From Monocercomonoides exilis (lineage: Eukaryota > Preaxostyla > Oxymonadida > Polymastigidae): a DNA stretch of 64,000 bases. Below are positions 42,601 through 52,900 of this stretch, in pieces. The position numbers and the translations under genes are program-made. The stretch spans positions 124,001-188,000 of the forward strand of contig LSRY02000003.1 of assembly GCA_001643675.2 (NCBI GenBank), in the 5' to 3' direction. Positions within the stretch are counted from its first letter, which is position 1, and each line of letters starts with the position of its first letter. The notes beneath the pieces were generated by a model that was not told the origin of the DNA, ran no database searches, and saw only the letters and a program-made list of their open reading frames with translations.

Positions 42601-45600
42601 GTCACTTGTATAATCACAGTCATCTCTTCCAAATATTGCATTACTACGATTGTAGTTGCCTTCTCGAAGATCAAACTGAAATTGCCTTTCGTTGATTTGC
42701 GATGTGATGTTATAACATTCAATGAAAATATCATTTCCCACTCTTGCTGTGTTTGCACTGAACTTCATTCCCACAAATGAAAAATTCAATTCCCCTCGTT
42801 CTTTTGTCACCAGATACACTCCTCCTCCTTTCCCTGTGGAGTCGCTGCAGCTGCAATGGCTGATTGTTGAGTCAATCATCTTCATTGATCCAGATGCACC
42901 CAACGTGAAGAATATTGCCCCTCCTTTTTCACTATATTCTGCCTTATCTTCTGTGATGTTGCTCTCATTCACAACCAAATCGATCTTTTTCTCACTCTTT
43001 GACTCCAAAAGGCTCGCTCCATTGTCGCTCCTCTTCACTCCTGAAAACGATGAATTGTCAATTTTGAGACTCATTTCCTCGCTCACTTCATATATCTTTG
43101 CTGTTGAATTTGGTCCTTTGATTGACAAAAGACATCCTCTGCTTTCATTTAATGATTCCACACGAATATTCATCAAGTTGCAAGAAACTACAGCATCATG
43201 AACAACAAAAATACTGTTTCCAACATTGCATGCTTCAATCGACAAATCATTCACTTCCACACTTCCTCCAATCACATCCACAAAGACACAATCAAATCCA
43301 TTGTTCACTCCTGCTTCTGAATGGAATGCACATCCAGTTATCACCAATTCTCCATTTTTGTTTGAAATAATCGTTTTTGCTGAGTTGTCAAATCCAGATG
43401 TTAGTTGGAGCTGGATGTTTGATAATTCAAGATGAATATCATTTTCCATGAAATATTCCAGTTGACTTCCAATTGTCTTTTCAAAATTCAATGTTGCTTT
43501 TGTATCTTCCTCTCCCATCTTCACATCCTTTTTGATCTGATAATTGGACACATCATATGAATCTCGAATAAATGTTGATCCTTCAATCTGAATTGTTTTC
43601 AAATTATCTCCCTCTTTCATGTTTTCCATCCCTTTCCACATTGTGAAGCATGGCTCTTCTTCACTTCCACAACGCGCCACATCAAATCCATTCGATGAGA
43701 TAAATATTTCAATGGAGCTGTATGGAACGAGGAACATGAATAAATCTTTGTTTGAATGAAAGTTGTCACTTCCAACAAACAAATTCTTTTCGTCTTTCAT
43801 TGAGGAATAATCAAACTTGAATGAGTCATTTGTCACAGACGTATTGAAATATTTTCCCTTAATGAACATGTTCTTTCCAATGGCTGCTTTGTTATTTTCA
43901 AAAGTGAGGTCAACATCAAAAAGAAATGGTTTTTCATTCAAACAATTTTGACAATCCAAATGCAAGAATCCTCCTTTTCCATTGCCTGATGAAAGTGAGC
44001 AAGATAAAACATTTGTTGATTTAATGATCAAATCTTCATCATTTTTTAATGTCACTCTTGCAACACCTCCTTCTTCACCGCTTCCAGTGTTCACAATATT
44101 TGAAAAGTTGCTGTTTTCAAACAAAACAGAAGAAGCCATCACCAATGAAGACTTGATAAATGAACAATCTGCCAAACTGCATCCTTTCAATGTGCAACTT
44201 CCACTTGTTGTTGTTATCAACGAGTATTGAATGGTTGTTGATGATTGGATATCAAATAAACAGTTTACGAGCTCAAGATCTCCACTCGATGAGATCAGCG
44301 TATTCATATTTGGCTTAAATTGACTTGGAATCTGTAACTTCAAAGACAACAAGCCGAGTGGCTGAATTGATGAAATAACAGATGAAGTTAATTCAGAATT
44401 CCCTTTGATTGTCCCTTTAAAATGAATAGGTCTGTGTTTGGTTTCATCTCCATCAATCACACATCCATCAATCACAAGTGCATCTGTGAATGAATAAACA
44501 TCTTCAATTGTCCCTTCATCCCTCACTTTCACTGTCCTTTCTCCTTCTGTCTCACTTCTGTCAATGTGGTCAATTCCACTTTTCATCGTTTGGCATGGGA
44601 ATATTTCATCTCCACACCCCAAAGTGTCATGCCCACCAGTCGACACAGACACCTCCACCCACTTCAGAGAAACAAGAAACACTCGAAGATCCAGTTCCCC
44701 ATATTTCCCATCTTCCCCAACAAATGCATTCCCATCCTCCTTGTAATCTGTGCAATCAAATGCAAAACGCTCTGTATTCACAGTGTTCACCAGATTCCCA
44801 CTCTTTACAAACATGTTCTTCCCAACAGTTGCCCTGCACCCAGAAAATGATATCGATGAAAGTTGAAATCCGACTTCATTCAGACTGCAATCCAAATATA
44901 TTCCTCCTCCTTTTCCTCCATCGCTGGCATCTTCATTCACGCAGCAGATGGAGAAGGTGGAATCACTCACCGAAAATGTGTTGGTAGAGGTGGATGAGGC
45001 GAGTGAGATGCACCCGCCATTGGTGGCAGTCTGTTGGCTGAACTGTTCTGAGTTGATGTTGGTGATGGTGCAGTTGGCGAGGGAGAGGGAGAGGGCAGGG
45101 GAGGTGGCAGAGGAGAGGACACAGCTGGCTGGAGTGGCTGTGGAGGTGATATCGGTGATGTTGGAGGAGTTGAGGGTGAGGGGAGCGGTAAGGGAGGTGA
45201 GGTGGAAGATGCTCTGGCTGTTGAGGGCGAGACAAGTGATTGCTGTGTGGTTGAGGGCGAGGGAGCCAGCAGTGAGGAAGAAGAGAGGTGTTTCTATTGT
45301 TATGGAGGTTGTTCCGGTGATGGTGGTTGTGTTGAGGTTGAGGGAAGGGGAGTTTTGGGAGAGGTGGAAGAGGATGGGGGTGATGGTGTTTGTGGAGTTG
45401 TGAGCGATGGCGAGGGCAGAGACTGTGAGGGAGCCCTGGGTCTGTTGGAAGAGGGCAGACGAGGCAGATGGATCTGGTGAAGAAGATGTTGATGTTGATG
45501 ATGTTGATTGTGATGACTGTGAATGTGAGTTTGATGGTTGGGGAATGCCACTGGAGGCTATGAAAGTGGCATCTGTACCATTTCCAGTGATTTTTGTATT

Positions 45601-47697
45601 TGGTGCACGAAATGTGAGAGTCTTTGTGGGAGTGAAAGTGGAGATGAGAAGAGAGAGGGAGGCATCGCTGAAGGGAGCAACGCACCCGAGGGCATACTCC
45701 ACAGTGGCGCATGGACTTTGCTGTGTTTTGCCACAGGCATCAGCATCACTTCCACCATTTGCAACGATTTTGTTCTGGTTGATGATCGGAAGCCAGCTGT
45801 TGAATACAGAGTTATCAGCTGTTTCTGCATTCCATACCCTTTTTGATGGGGTTGTTGATCCACAATTTTCAAATGGAGATTGAGCGATATTGCTTCCATT
45901 GAAGAACACATCATTCCCTCTGCCGTTTGTAGCTGTATTTCCATCGAAAAAACAGAACGAGATGAATTTAATTCCATTCATCCAGGAATAAGTTGAATGA
46001 AAATAAATGCCAGCTCCACCATAGGTAGTTGACGAACTTGTCAATTTGTTATTAATAAATTGGCAATCATCAATCAAAAACTGAATAGGTGTTTGACTTG
46101 GTGGATTTGCAATTGCCAATGAACCAGCAGAAACACCACCAGAATTTGAGATGCACTTGCATTTGGAAAACAGAAATTGAATAGTTGTTGGAAAATTATC
46201 GATTGCAAAATACCAACCAGTTCCGCACCAATTTGTTATTATGCAATTTTCGACTCTGTTTTCTGAGAATGAATAAATAGAATTTGATTGTGGCCAGCCG
46301 ACATAACCAGCTCCTCCAGAAGCAGCCGAACAGCTTGTGAAATTAGATTTTACGAAATTGACTTTTGACAAATTATCGCAATATAACGCTCCACCATTCC
46401 AATAACTTGAACAATTGTTGAACGAACAAGAAGTGATTGTGAGATTTGCGTTCGTGCAAACAACATAAAGAGCACCGCCGTTACTTGACCCACTATTTGA
46501 ATCATTCCATTCACACCATTCGAAGAGATAGCTATTCAAATCAGTAAAGGGCAAACGACTTAATTCCTTTTTTTGAGTTTCAGATCCGTTGTATTTTACA
46601 GCAGCATTTGAAGAAGATCGAGTTTGGTGAAGAAAAGAGGCATTGAAGGCAGAGAGAGAAGTGGATGGGCTGTTAAGGGAAGGGAGAATGGCACCATCGA
46701 TGGGGTTGTGGGTGTGGAGGAAGATGGTTGAGTGGATGGAGAGGGATGAGTGAAGAGAGAATGAGGGAATTGAATTGGTGTTGGAGTTGGTGGAAGAGGA
46801 AGTGGAAGAAGAGGAAGAGGCGGTTGAGATGAATGAATTGAGTGAGTGTGAGGGAAGGGATGGAAGAGATGGATGGGATTGGGGAGAGGAGATGTTGGAG
46901 AAGAGGGTGTTTGAGAGATGGAGATTGAGGTGGATTTGGAGGTGGGGATGGGATTGGTGATGGATATGGAGAGGGGAAGGGGAAGAGAAAGAGGAAATGG
47001 AAGGGGAAGGAGAAAGGGAAGAAGAAGGAGAAGAAAAAGAAGAGGATGAGGATGAGGATGAGGATGATGAAGGAGAAGAGGAAAGGGAAGGAGATGGAGA
47101 AGGGGATGGGGAAGAGAGGGAAGAAGGAGAAAAAAGGAAAGGCTGGGTGAGGGAGATGAAGGAGGAGAAAGAGGAGTGGGAGATGGAGAAGGTGGCAGGG
47201 ATCGGGGAGTGGGGATCTGAGAGGAGATTGTTTGGGGTGGAGAAGAGGGGGAAGGAGAGGATAGCAGGTTGGTGGGTGATGAGGGAGAAGTTTGTGAGGG
47301 CGAGGGAGGCATGGGCAGAGAGGAAAAGTGGAGATTTTGTTGCTGGGTTGACTTGGCAAGTGGAGGAACAGATGGTGGCAGCTGAATGTTGCTGAGAAGT
47401 GAGGAGTGGACAACCGCTGAGAGGGATGATGTTGAGATGGGTCACACACAAGGAGGAGTTGATGATTTTTAGACTTGTTTGAATGCTGTAAATGTAATTG
47501 CCAACTGTATTTTCATTTGTTGCTGCATTGTTGCCAAAATAATTGTTATATTCTCTTTTTCCATTTTCAATGTTGATCTTGCCTTCCTGCATTTCTTTGT
47601 TCCATTTTTGATGATATGGCCTTTTTGCGATGCCTTCGTCATTACAGCAATTGACAACAAGTAACAATAATACAACAATATTTACCTTAGCTCTCAT
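39676..47697 (-). CDS. Giant type I membrane protein with beta-helix-like ectodomain and degenerate kinase-like tail (paralog B)
   Basis: Intronless, 2,673 residues from the ATG at 47697 (MRAKVNIVVLLLLVVNCC signal peptide), stop TGA. Same architecture as the copy at 1850-9826: Ser/Pro/Phe-rich segment, beta-helix-like ectodomain with four Cys-paired modules, one membrane helix (plus about 40955-41035, residues near 2221-2247), basic/acidic juxtamembrane region, kinase-like C-lobe with RWKAPEL and an IGMMLWECLTLEIPFGEYP segment. It lacks recognisable catalytic motifs, as does its paralog. Near residues 360-650 about one third of positions differ from the paralog, whereas the membrane helix and tail are almost identical. 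Both frames are open throughout, so both are probably functional. Ligand and signalling role unknown. Confidence 0.85.
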   Translation of the reverse strand: MRAKVNIVVLLLLVVNCCNDEGIAKRPYHQKWNKEMQEGKINIENGKREYNNYFGNNAATNENTVGNYIYSIQTSLKIINSSLCVTHLNIIPLSGCPLLTSQQHSAATICSSTCQVNPATKSPLFLSAHASLALTNFSLITHQPAILSFPLFSTPNNLLSDPHSPIPATFSISHSSFSSFISLTQPFLFSPSSLSSPSPSPSPSLSSSPSSSSSSSSSSSFSSPSSSLSPSPSISSFSSPSPLHIHHQSHPHLQIHLNLHLSNTLFSNISSPQSHPSLPSLPSHSLNSFISTASSSSSTSSSTNSNTNSIPSFSLHSSLSIHSTIFLHTHNPIDGAILPSLNSPSTSLSAFNASFLHQTRSSSNAAVKYNGSETQKKELSRLPFTDLNSYLFEWCEWNDSNSGSSNGGALYVVCTNANLTITSCSFNNCSSYWNGGALYCDNLSKVNFVKSNFTSCSAASGGAGYVGWPQSNSIYSFSENRVENCIITNWCGTGWYFAIDNFPTTIQFLFSKCKCISNSGGVSAGSLAIANPPSQTPIQFLIDDCQFINNKLTSSSTTYGGAGIYFHSTYSWMNGIKFISFCFFDGNTATNGRGNDVFFNGSNIAQSPFENCGSTTPSKRVWNAETADNSVFNSWLPIINQNKIVANGGSDADACGKTQQSPCATVEYALGCVAPFSDASLSLLISTFTPTKTLTFRAPNTKITGNGTDATFIASSGIPQPSNSHSQSSQSTSSTSTSSSPDPSASSALFQQTQGSLTVSALAIAHNSTNTITPILFHLSQNSPSLNLNTTTITGTTSITIETPLFFLTAGSLALNHTAITCLALNSQSIFHLTSLTAPLTLNSSNITDITSTATPASCVLSSATSPALSLSLANCTITNINSEQFSQQTATNGGCISLASSTSTNTFSVSDSTFSICCVNEDASDGGKGGGIYLDCSLNEVGFQLSSISFSGCRATVGKNMFVKSGNLVNTVNTERFAFDCTDYKEDGNAFVGEDGKYGELDLRVFLVSLKWVEVSVSTGGHDTLGCGDEIFPCQTMKSGIDHIDRSETEGERTVKVRDEGTIEDVYSFTDALVIDGCVIDGDETKHRPIHFKGTIKGNSELTSSVISSIQPLGLLSLKLQIPSQFKPNMNTLISSSGDLELVNCLFDIQSSTTIQYSLITTTSGSCTLKGCSLADCSFIKSSLVMASSVLFENSNFSNIVNTGSGEEGGVARVTLKNDEDLIIKSTNVLSCSLSSGNGKGGFLHLDCQNCLNEKPFLFDVDLTFENNKAAIGKNMFIKGKYFNTSVTNDSFKFDYSSMKDEKNLFVGSDNFHSNKDLFMFLVPYSSIEIFISSNGFDVARCGSEEEPCFTMWKGMENMKEGDNLKTIQIEGSTFIRDSYDVSNYQIKKDVKMGEEDTKATLNFEKTIGSQLEYFMENDIHLELSNIQLQLTSGFDNSAKTIISNKNGELVITGCAFHSEAGVNNGFDCVFVDVIGGSVEVNDLSIEACNVGNSIFVVHDAVVSCNLMNIRVESLNESRGCLLSIKGPNSTAKIYEVSEEMSLKIDNSSFSGVKRSDNGASLLESKSEKKIDLVVNESNITEDKAEYSEKGGAIFFTLGASGSMKMIDSTISHCSCSDSTGKGGGVYLVTKERGELNFSFVGMKFSANTARVGNDIFIECYNITSQINERQFQFDLREGNYNRSNAIFGRDDCDYTSDADLIGFVTIHQSDTIIVNSLNGSDDRQCGTNILPCYSINHGMTHLTSELISQILVIEGSLIEEEINLKEMSLSSKSRGLCEVEVKSGIEKTRNALVITTGTVSLLRVNFVFDSNFASTHESLISPEGGIIEVMNCSFTTKQSTEGVNAEFANVPFHIFDMEKGELQLDGSEISNLILHESVLYLSSPLQSVIDSLTICNSTIETSLLDINECGQLTIKDFNTENISVEGNDESLISCLSMKKTIQLTNCTMERTSSKTTKGKLMKLENCLDVKMDSCVFDGSSKERNVQYLNREEEMCRWEGSVVDVVKSSVLMKDTTISNSPDGGIAMSGGEMTVNDGRFENNNPSIEGYTSLRRNIICSDFGTLNVMSLKGGDGLERNTSLWMLNDGCSFEGIFSERDSSFFIPVLESVEAKEETDRMKLTFKGMLLIPCNLSFSIVKRKGEEKEIEKHDFDSNGFLSEREIEGSVTKDLISSCGNEIEVSVHVLFGNAESPSSANSFILKNASDPKLKGDERISEGGNQARLLWIVIAIVLIVLLIVLIIAVAFIVRWKKQKRRSEELEEIVNDTVKKDPKAFEMVTMEMSPEEQWRRAEREAEKKNEERIKKRVYEKSLGHSESSEHLLSESDSTEYILGRDSDKIPDWALEKVEEEEEEETRKRTPSPSISSTSTTDTSDTESTFVRGEDLCPTTSSMSNLVDAMACSSPHEKLIVDLRDSLFMLLHGSNKTKEMPIGSLKEREQTAAQILFWVANLALHSFDEMENPLQSLANLSPHIVLFSEHMVICIVMHSDFLSDDDSDSSSISSSTIATSASDDDDDDSLPSSAFEDEDSFKKECLRWKAPELQMNKKMGATKESVAFSIGMMLWECLTLEIPFGEYPAEVAGEKIGMFEMPSMAGAEGSSLWSVVKGCVEQEASRRMTLVEVKRELISHFPKDALVMTMSDAVEVVETRREEGDEGDEMDEKEGKKGKEGECN

Positions 47698-47717
47698 GTG
47701 GAGATGTGTATCGATAT

Positions 47718-47766
47718 GGATGTGGATGCAGGAAAAATGGAGAAATGAAAAATTCCAGCGCCCATA
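47718..47766 (-). promoter_or_regulatory. Conserved upstream element of paralog B
   Basis: Minus-strand order TGGGCGC (plus 47758-47764), TTTTTCATTT, TTTTTCCTGCATC, as in the other copy. TGGGCGC starts 67 bp upstream of the ATG. Sequence on both sides has diverged from copy A, which makes these blocks stand out. Function inferred only from position. Confidence 0.4.
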
Positions 47767-47767
47767 C

Positions 47768-48286
47768 TATTTAAAATTTTAGTTTTAGAAATTTATAAGA
47801 ATTCTTGCATTTTTGAAAAATTCAATGATTTGTTCCAAAAATTTTCTGCTTCGAATAACTTCAATTCTGACATTCTCTTGCAAAATAAAATATGTAAATA
47901 CAAAAAAGTTGAGAAACATTTTAGAATGAACTGTGTGGTACAAAATTCATCAAACATAAAATTTTGTACCAAGTAATTATTATTAAATTTTTGTGTAAGA
48001 CAATGAACGAAGATTTTTTCAACATTTGTGTCAAATACGTCCTTTTTATGCAATATTTGTTAATTTTACACTTTTCATTGATATTGAACAGTTGTGATAA
48101 AATTCTTTCTGCATATATTTGAAATTTGTATAGTAAAAATCAGAAATATCCAATACAATATAAAGTTTATTTATGCATTTTATAAGTGGATATTTTAACC
48201 ATTAAAAAAAACTTAATAATAATTTGAGTTTCATTTTGGTTGATTTTATCAGAAAATTAATTAGAATATTTTCGAGTTTGAAATTT
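47768..48286. other. Intergenic spacer between divergent genes
   Basis: About 520 bp, AT-rich, between the minus-strand receptor gene and the plus-strand gene starting at 48287. No RNA gene, repeat terminus or exon recognised. Confidence 0.5.
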
Positions 48287-49764
48287 ATGGAGGTTGAGTG
48301 TAATCAAAAATCATTTTCATTTTCATTGTGCAAAGATTTTTTGAGTATTAATTCTTTCTTTTTAAAAATATCAATATCTTCTTTTTTTTTTTAACTTTTA
48401 GAATGCTTTGGAGAACTTGAAAATTCTGAATCGGTCAGTCAGCAAACATTGTTAAATGAAACTGTTAGAAAAGTATCTTTAATGAGTAAAGAGCAACTTC
48501 ATCAAAATTTTGATTTATCATCTTTTAACATGATTTCATCGTTTTTGCAAGAAAATTTTCAGAGAGCAAATGACATTTCATGCTTTTTAATATCTGTTGG
48601 AATGCAATTTATATTTTCGTTCGGGTACATCTGTGATTTTGATGATTCAGTCCTTAAACATACATTAGAAGATTATCTAATCTCAGATACTCAAAATAAT
48701 GCTTCATTGGAAGTTAAGAATATTAAGAATTTCAATCCAACTTTTATGTGTGAAGCTTATTATCTCCTTTCAGCTCCGTGGTCTTTTTTAAATACTTCAT
48801 TGCTGTCAGCAACAGTTCCATTGCTGATAACAGAAATTAATCTCTCTGGCAAAACGGAAGAAGAACGCAAAAGAATTGAAATTGCACTTGTTGCACTTGG
48901 ACAAATCAGTATTGTAAGTTTGTTTATTTTATTGTTATTCAACGAAAACATTTCAACACTTCTAACAATTTAGATAATAGCGCGTTTTTCGAAGCGACAC
49001 AATTGAAGGATCAATTGTTCAATTTAATCACACTGCAAAAAAAGCGTCCATACCTTACTGATGTTTCATTTGTGATGGCTTGTTATGCGTATTATGAGTT
49101 ATGCAGATGTAAATGGGATTGCTTTTATTCAAACATATCGAAAATTGGAATTGTCGAAATAATATCGCAAGAGCTTATCAGACTTTCGCAAAATGATGCA
49201 TATAACAACAGTCAATTGCAATTTCCAAATGTTAATTCAAGTTATAGGCACCTGAATTGGGTCAAAAGCGAATGGATATGGCTTCTCAACGGATTATCAA
49301 ATTCTTTAAATGATAAAACGGAAATTTTGAAACAAAAAGAACTTTTTCACCTTCTTCCTGAACTTGCAAAAGACAACACAAATAGCGGAAATCTGAAAAT
49401 CGGCATTATTGAAATTATAACTAATTGTTTCGTCATGAGCTCCCCAAATTCATTTGAGATTCTTTATGAAAGTGGATGTGTCACTTTTGCAATTGAAATA
49501 TTATCTCTATTTTCAGAGACAGAAGAAACAGTTAATCTTTCACTTGTCACATTTATTAAGAAACTGCTAGCCTTTTATCATCATTTGCAATCATTTGAAA
49601 ATCATTTAAAGCTCAAGAAGTACTTCCAGCATATATCAGAAATTATTGAAGAACAAGGAATGTGCGATTCACTAATAGGATGGCATCTTCATTCTTTTGA
49701 AGATTCTGGAATTTCTGTTGATTCAGATATTTTAACTTCACTACAATTTCTTCAAAGCAAGTAA
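48287..49764 (+). CDS. Spliced gene, unknown helical-repeat-like protein
   Basis: Three exons: 48287-48344 (MEVECNQKSFSFSLCKDFL), 48402-48908, 48974-49764; introns of 57 and 65 nt (GTATTA...TTTTAG, GTATTG...ATTTAG). Splicing keeps one frame of 451 residues. In the second intron an alternative donor (GTAAGT, 5 nt downstream) would give a stop, so GTATTG is preferred. The product is Leu/Ile/Asn-rich with regularly spaced helices (for example PLLITEINLSGKTEEERKRI, LVTFIKKLLAFYHHL), suggesting an armadillo/HEAT-like fold. No signal peptide or membrane helix, and no family recognised. It starts 590 bp from paralog B, head to head. Confidence 0.7.
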
Positions 49765-49921
49765 CACGCTATTCATTTTAAATGAACATATTTGAATAAT
49801 GCAATATTCTTTAAAAAAATGCAATAGATTTGCAAAATTGTTTTTCAAATCCATAAAATTTCTTCATATGCAAATTAAAATGATATATCAAAGATCAATT
49901 CTTCTTTTTTTTTTTTAACAA

Positions 49922-52900
49922 ATGTTTTCTGTTCCAAAATTACCAAATTTTTCTTCGCATTACACTACTGAGCAATATCCATGGGTGGATACGCAGTTAA
50001 ATTTCTTGGGACTTGAGGTTGAAGAGCCCGAGCAGACAGTTGCACAGTTTACGTTTGATTGGCTTCCAGAAGCACATATTCATTTTCATATTCTTGCAAC
50101 AGAAACTGTCAGCCAACTTAGAGACATGCTTTTTACACAGATGGCAATTAAAGGAATTACTCTTCCTCAGTCTCGATGGATGTATCATTTGAGGCTTATT
50201 CCTTCTCTTTATCGCCTTCCAAACACGGATATTCAAGGAGGAGATGATCAGGATGTTATGCTTAGTAATTTTGAGATGTTTAGGAAATGTGCTTCGACGT
50301 GGACACCTCTGCAAATTGAAGTTATCCATGAATCTCGACTTCATGAGTTATCACCTTCTTCTAATCTCGAGAAAGAAAGTTCGCGTGATGGAAATTCTGA
50401 TGGTGAAGATAATAAAGAAACACAATTGGAACGCGCGCAATTTCAAAAAGAGAAAGAAAATACAACAAAACTTCTTAACAAAACGATGTTTTTTTGTGGG
50501 ACCGATTTGCTTATGATAGATAACGAGTTTTCGAAAGAGCGTGTTTATGACCTTCACAAATTGGAAATGGACATTCTTAAAATTGATCCTCGTTTGAGCC
50601 TTGGCCATTCAGCAGAAATTGTTTCTTTCAGAGAGTCGATGGCTCGTCTTAGACGAAGTGAATCGATGCCAGTCGCCCGTTTATCCGATGAGTACATCGC
50701 AAAGGGTTTTGCATTCCAGCTTCCCGAACAGCAAAAAGTGCATCTACCGACATGTCTTTCGCTGCTGCCATCCTCCCTTCCTCTGACATTCACCATTCAT
50801 GTGCGGCTTCTGGATGGGGTGACATTGCGGCCACTTGTAATATCGCGCCACCACACAGCACAGATGACAGTGCGCGACCTGATCAAAGCGACAACCACAG
50901 CTGCAGGCGTGCGCATGATCAAAGAGGATGCAGAGCTGCTGACGCTGAAGGTGCTTGGCCGCGGGCAGTACTATCTTCCGTTCGAGCTGATCATCTCGAA
51001 ACCGACAATCCGGCAGCAGCTGATGGCGAAGTCAGAGCTGATTGAGCTGTCCGTGACGCATCTGAAAGATGCACACGAGCAGCGCAGCTTGGCGCCAGTG
51101 GACGAGACAATCACAGCGCTCGACAAGTTTGTGGTGCCTGAAGCACCACGCCTGCCGCACCTGAGCAAAGTGGAGTGGGGAGGAAGCGGAGGAACAAGCG
51201 GAACAAGCGGGATAAACGGGATAAACGGGTTTAATGGAGGCAGTGGAAGCAGCGCGGGAGAGTTTGGGGGAAGAGACAATGCGCCGCCGTATTTGTCGTC
51301 GTGGAACATCAACACGACGCTGTCGATTGATCTAGTGGGTGTGGAAGGGCTGTCTGTGCGATGGTCAGAGCGGCTGAGAGACATCGTGGAGAAGGAGAAG
51401 AAGAAGAGAGACAGCATCAAACAAACAAGCACGACTGACTCATCATCATCATCCTCATCTCCATCGTCACAACAGTTTGCTTCATCTTCCACTTCTGCTT
51501 CTGCTTCTGCTTCTGCTTCTGCTGCTTCATCATCTCCATCAACCTCCACCACATCCTCCACTTCATCCACCTCATCCACAATTCAGTCTTCTCAATCTTC
51601 TCAATCTTCCTCTTCCTCTTCTTCCTCTTCCTTTGAGCTGTCTGACGCTGAGCTGAGCAGAGTGAGTGGCGGTGTCTATCTTGTGGCGTCTGTCTCGTTC
51701 GGCGGACGGCGTCTGCATTCGATCCAGATGACATCGCCTGTTGTGCCTCTTTCGTCCTCCCCGCGCTTCCACACGCGCCTCACCGCGAGCATCAAAATCA
51801 GCCAGATCCCGTCGCACGCGCGGCTCTGCTGCACACTCTACTTCCACCGCTGCAGCCGCACAGACTCGTCAGTCATCGGCTGCCAGGCAATGCCGTCTTC
51901 GGCTGGGTGGAGCACTCACAGTGGGAGCAGCAGCAGTAGCAATAGCAGTGGCAGTGGGAGTGGTGATGGAGATATCGCACTCGGGTGGGTGTCGTGTCCT
52001 GTGTTTGACTTCCGCGGCTTTCTGCACAGCGGCCCCGTGGCGCTGAAGATGTGGGCAGACGACGAGGCGAATGAGATTGGCACGTGCAATGGAAATATTG
52101 GCGATATGTCAGCGCCTACGCTGCTCTTGTCTTTCCCTTCGTTTGCTGCGCCGGTGGTGTTTCCGAAGGAGCTGAGCGACGAGGAAGAGATTGGAGAGAT
52201 CGTGAAGTTCAACAAGTCGGTGCACCAGTCGAAAACAGTCGTGAAAAGAAGGACTTCTTCGATTTCGGTGTCTCCTTCCTCTTCGCCTTCACCTTCGCCG
52301 TCTTCTTCTCCATTGCCAAGCACATCATCGTCTTTGTTTGCAGCGGCTGTTGCATCAACGTCAATGTCTTCTTCTTCTTCTTCTTCTTCTTCTACAAATG
52401 CTTCTCCTCTTTCTGCCCCGCCGTTCTCGTTGGATGATGCTGCAGAGTCCGAACACAGCAAATTGAAAGGCAAAGCGAAAGAAGAAGGAGAAGATGAAAA
52501 CGAAGGCAACGATGATGAGAATGGCAATGATAATGATGAAGAAGAGGACGATGATCTGACCATTGCTGAGAAAGCAGCAGCGGCTGTGCAGGAAGAGGCA
52601 GGCGAAGACGACACGCTCGACGACGAGGCAAAAGCAGCGCTGTTTGAACAGCGTGCCAAGCAGGCAGCGATCGATGCAGAGAAGATGAAGGCAATAAGCG
52701 ACAGGGATATTAAGAAGTACCCTCACTTCTGCCGCCCTTCTTCTGTGCTGCCTGCTGCTTTGTCTTCTTCTTCTTTCTCGTCGATGTTCAGACAGGTTCC
52801 AGCGTATGTGCGGATGGGCGCGCCTGTTGCACTGCCTCGCCCGCGTTCAGATTCAAAACAGGCTGTGCTGACATCTTCCTCTTCTTCTTCCTCTTCATCA

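Larger units (their letters stand above)
38580..47767. repeat. Segmental duplication, copy B
   Basis: Direct, colinear copy of 711-9900. It comprises about 1.1 kb of 3' flank (38580-39675), the giant receptor gene and about 70 bp upstream. The two copies diverge unevenly: very similar in the 3' flank, the Ser-rich segment and the cytoplasmic tail, strongly different in part of the ectodomain. Confidence 0.93.
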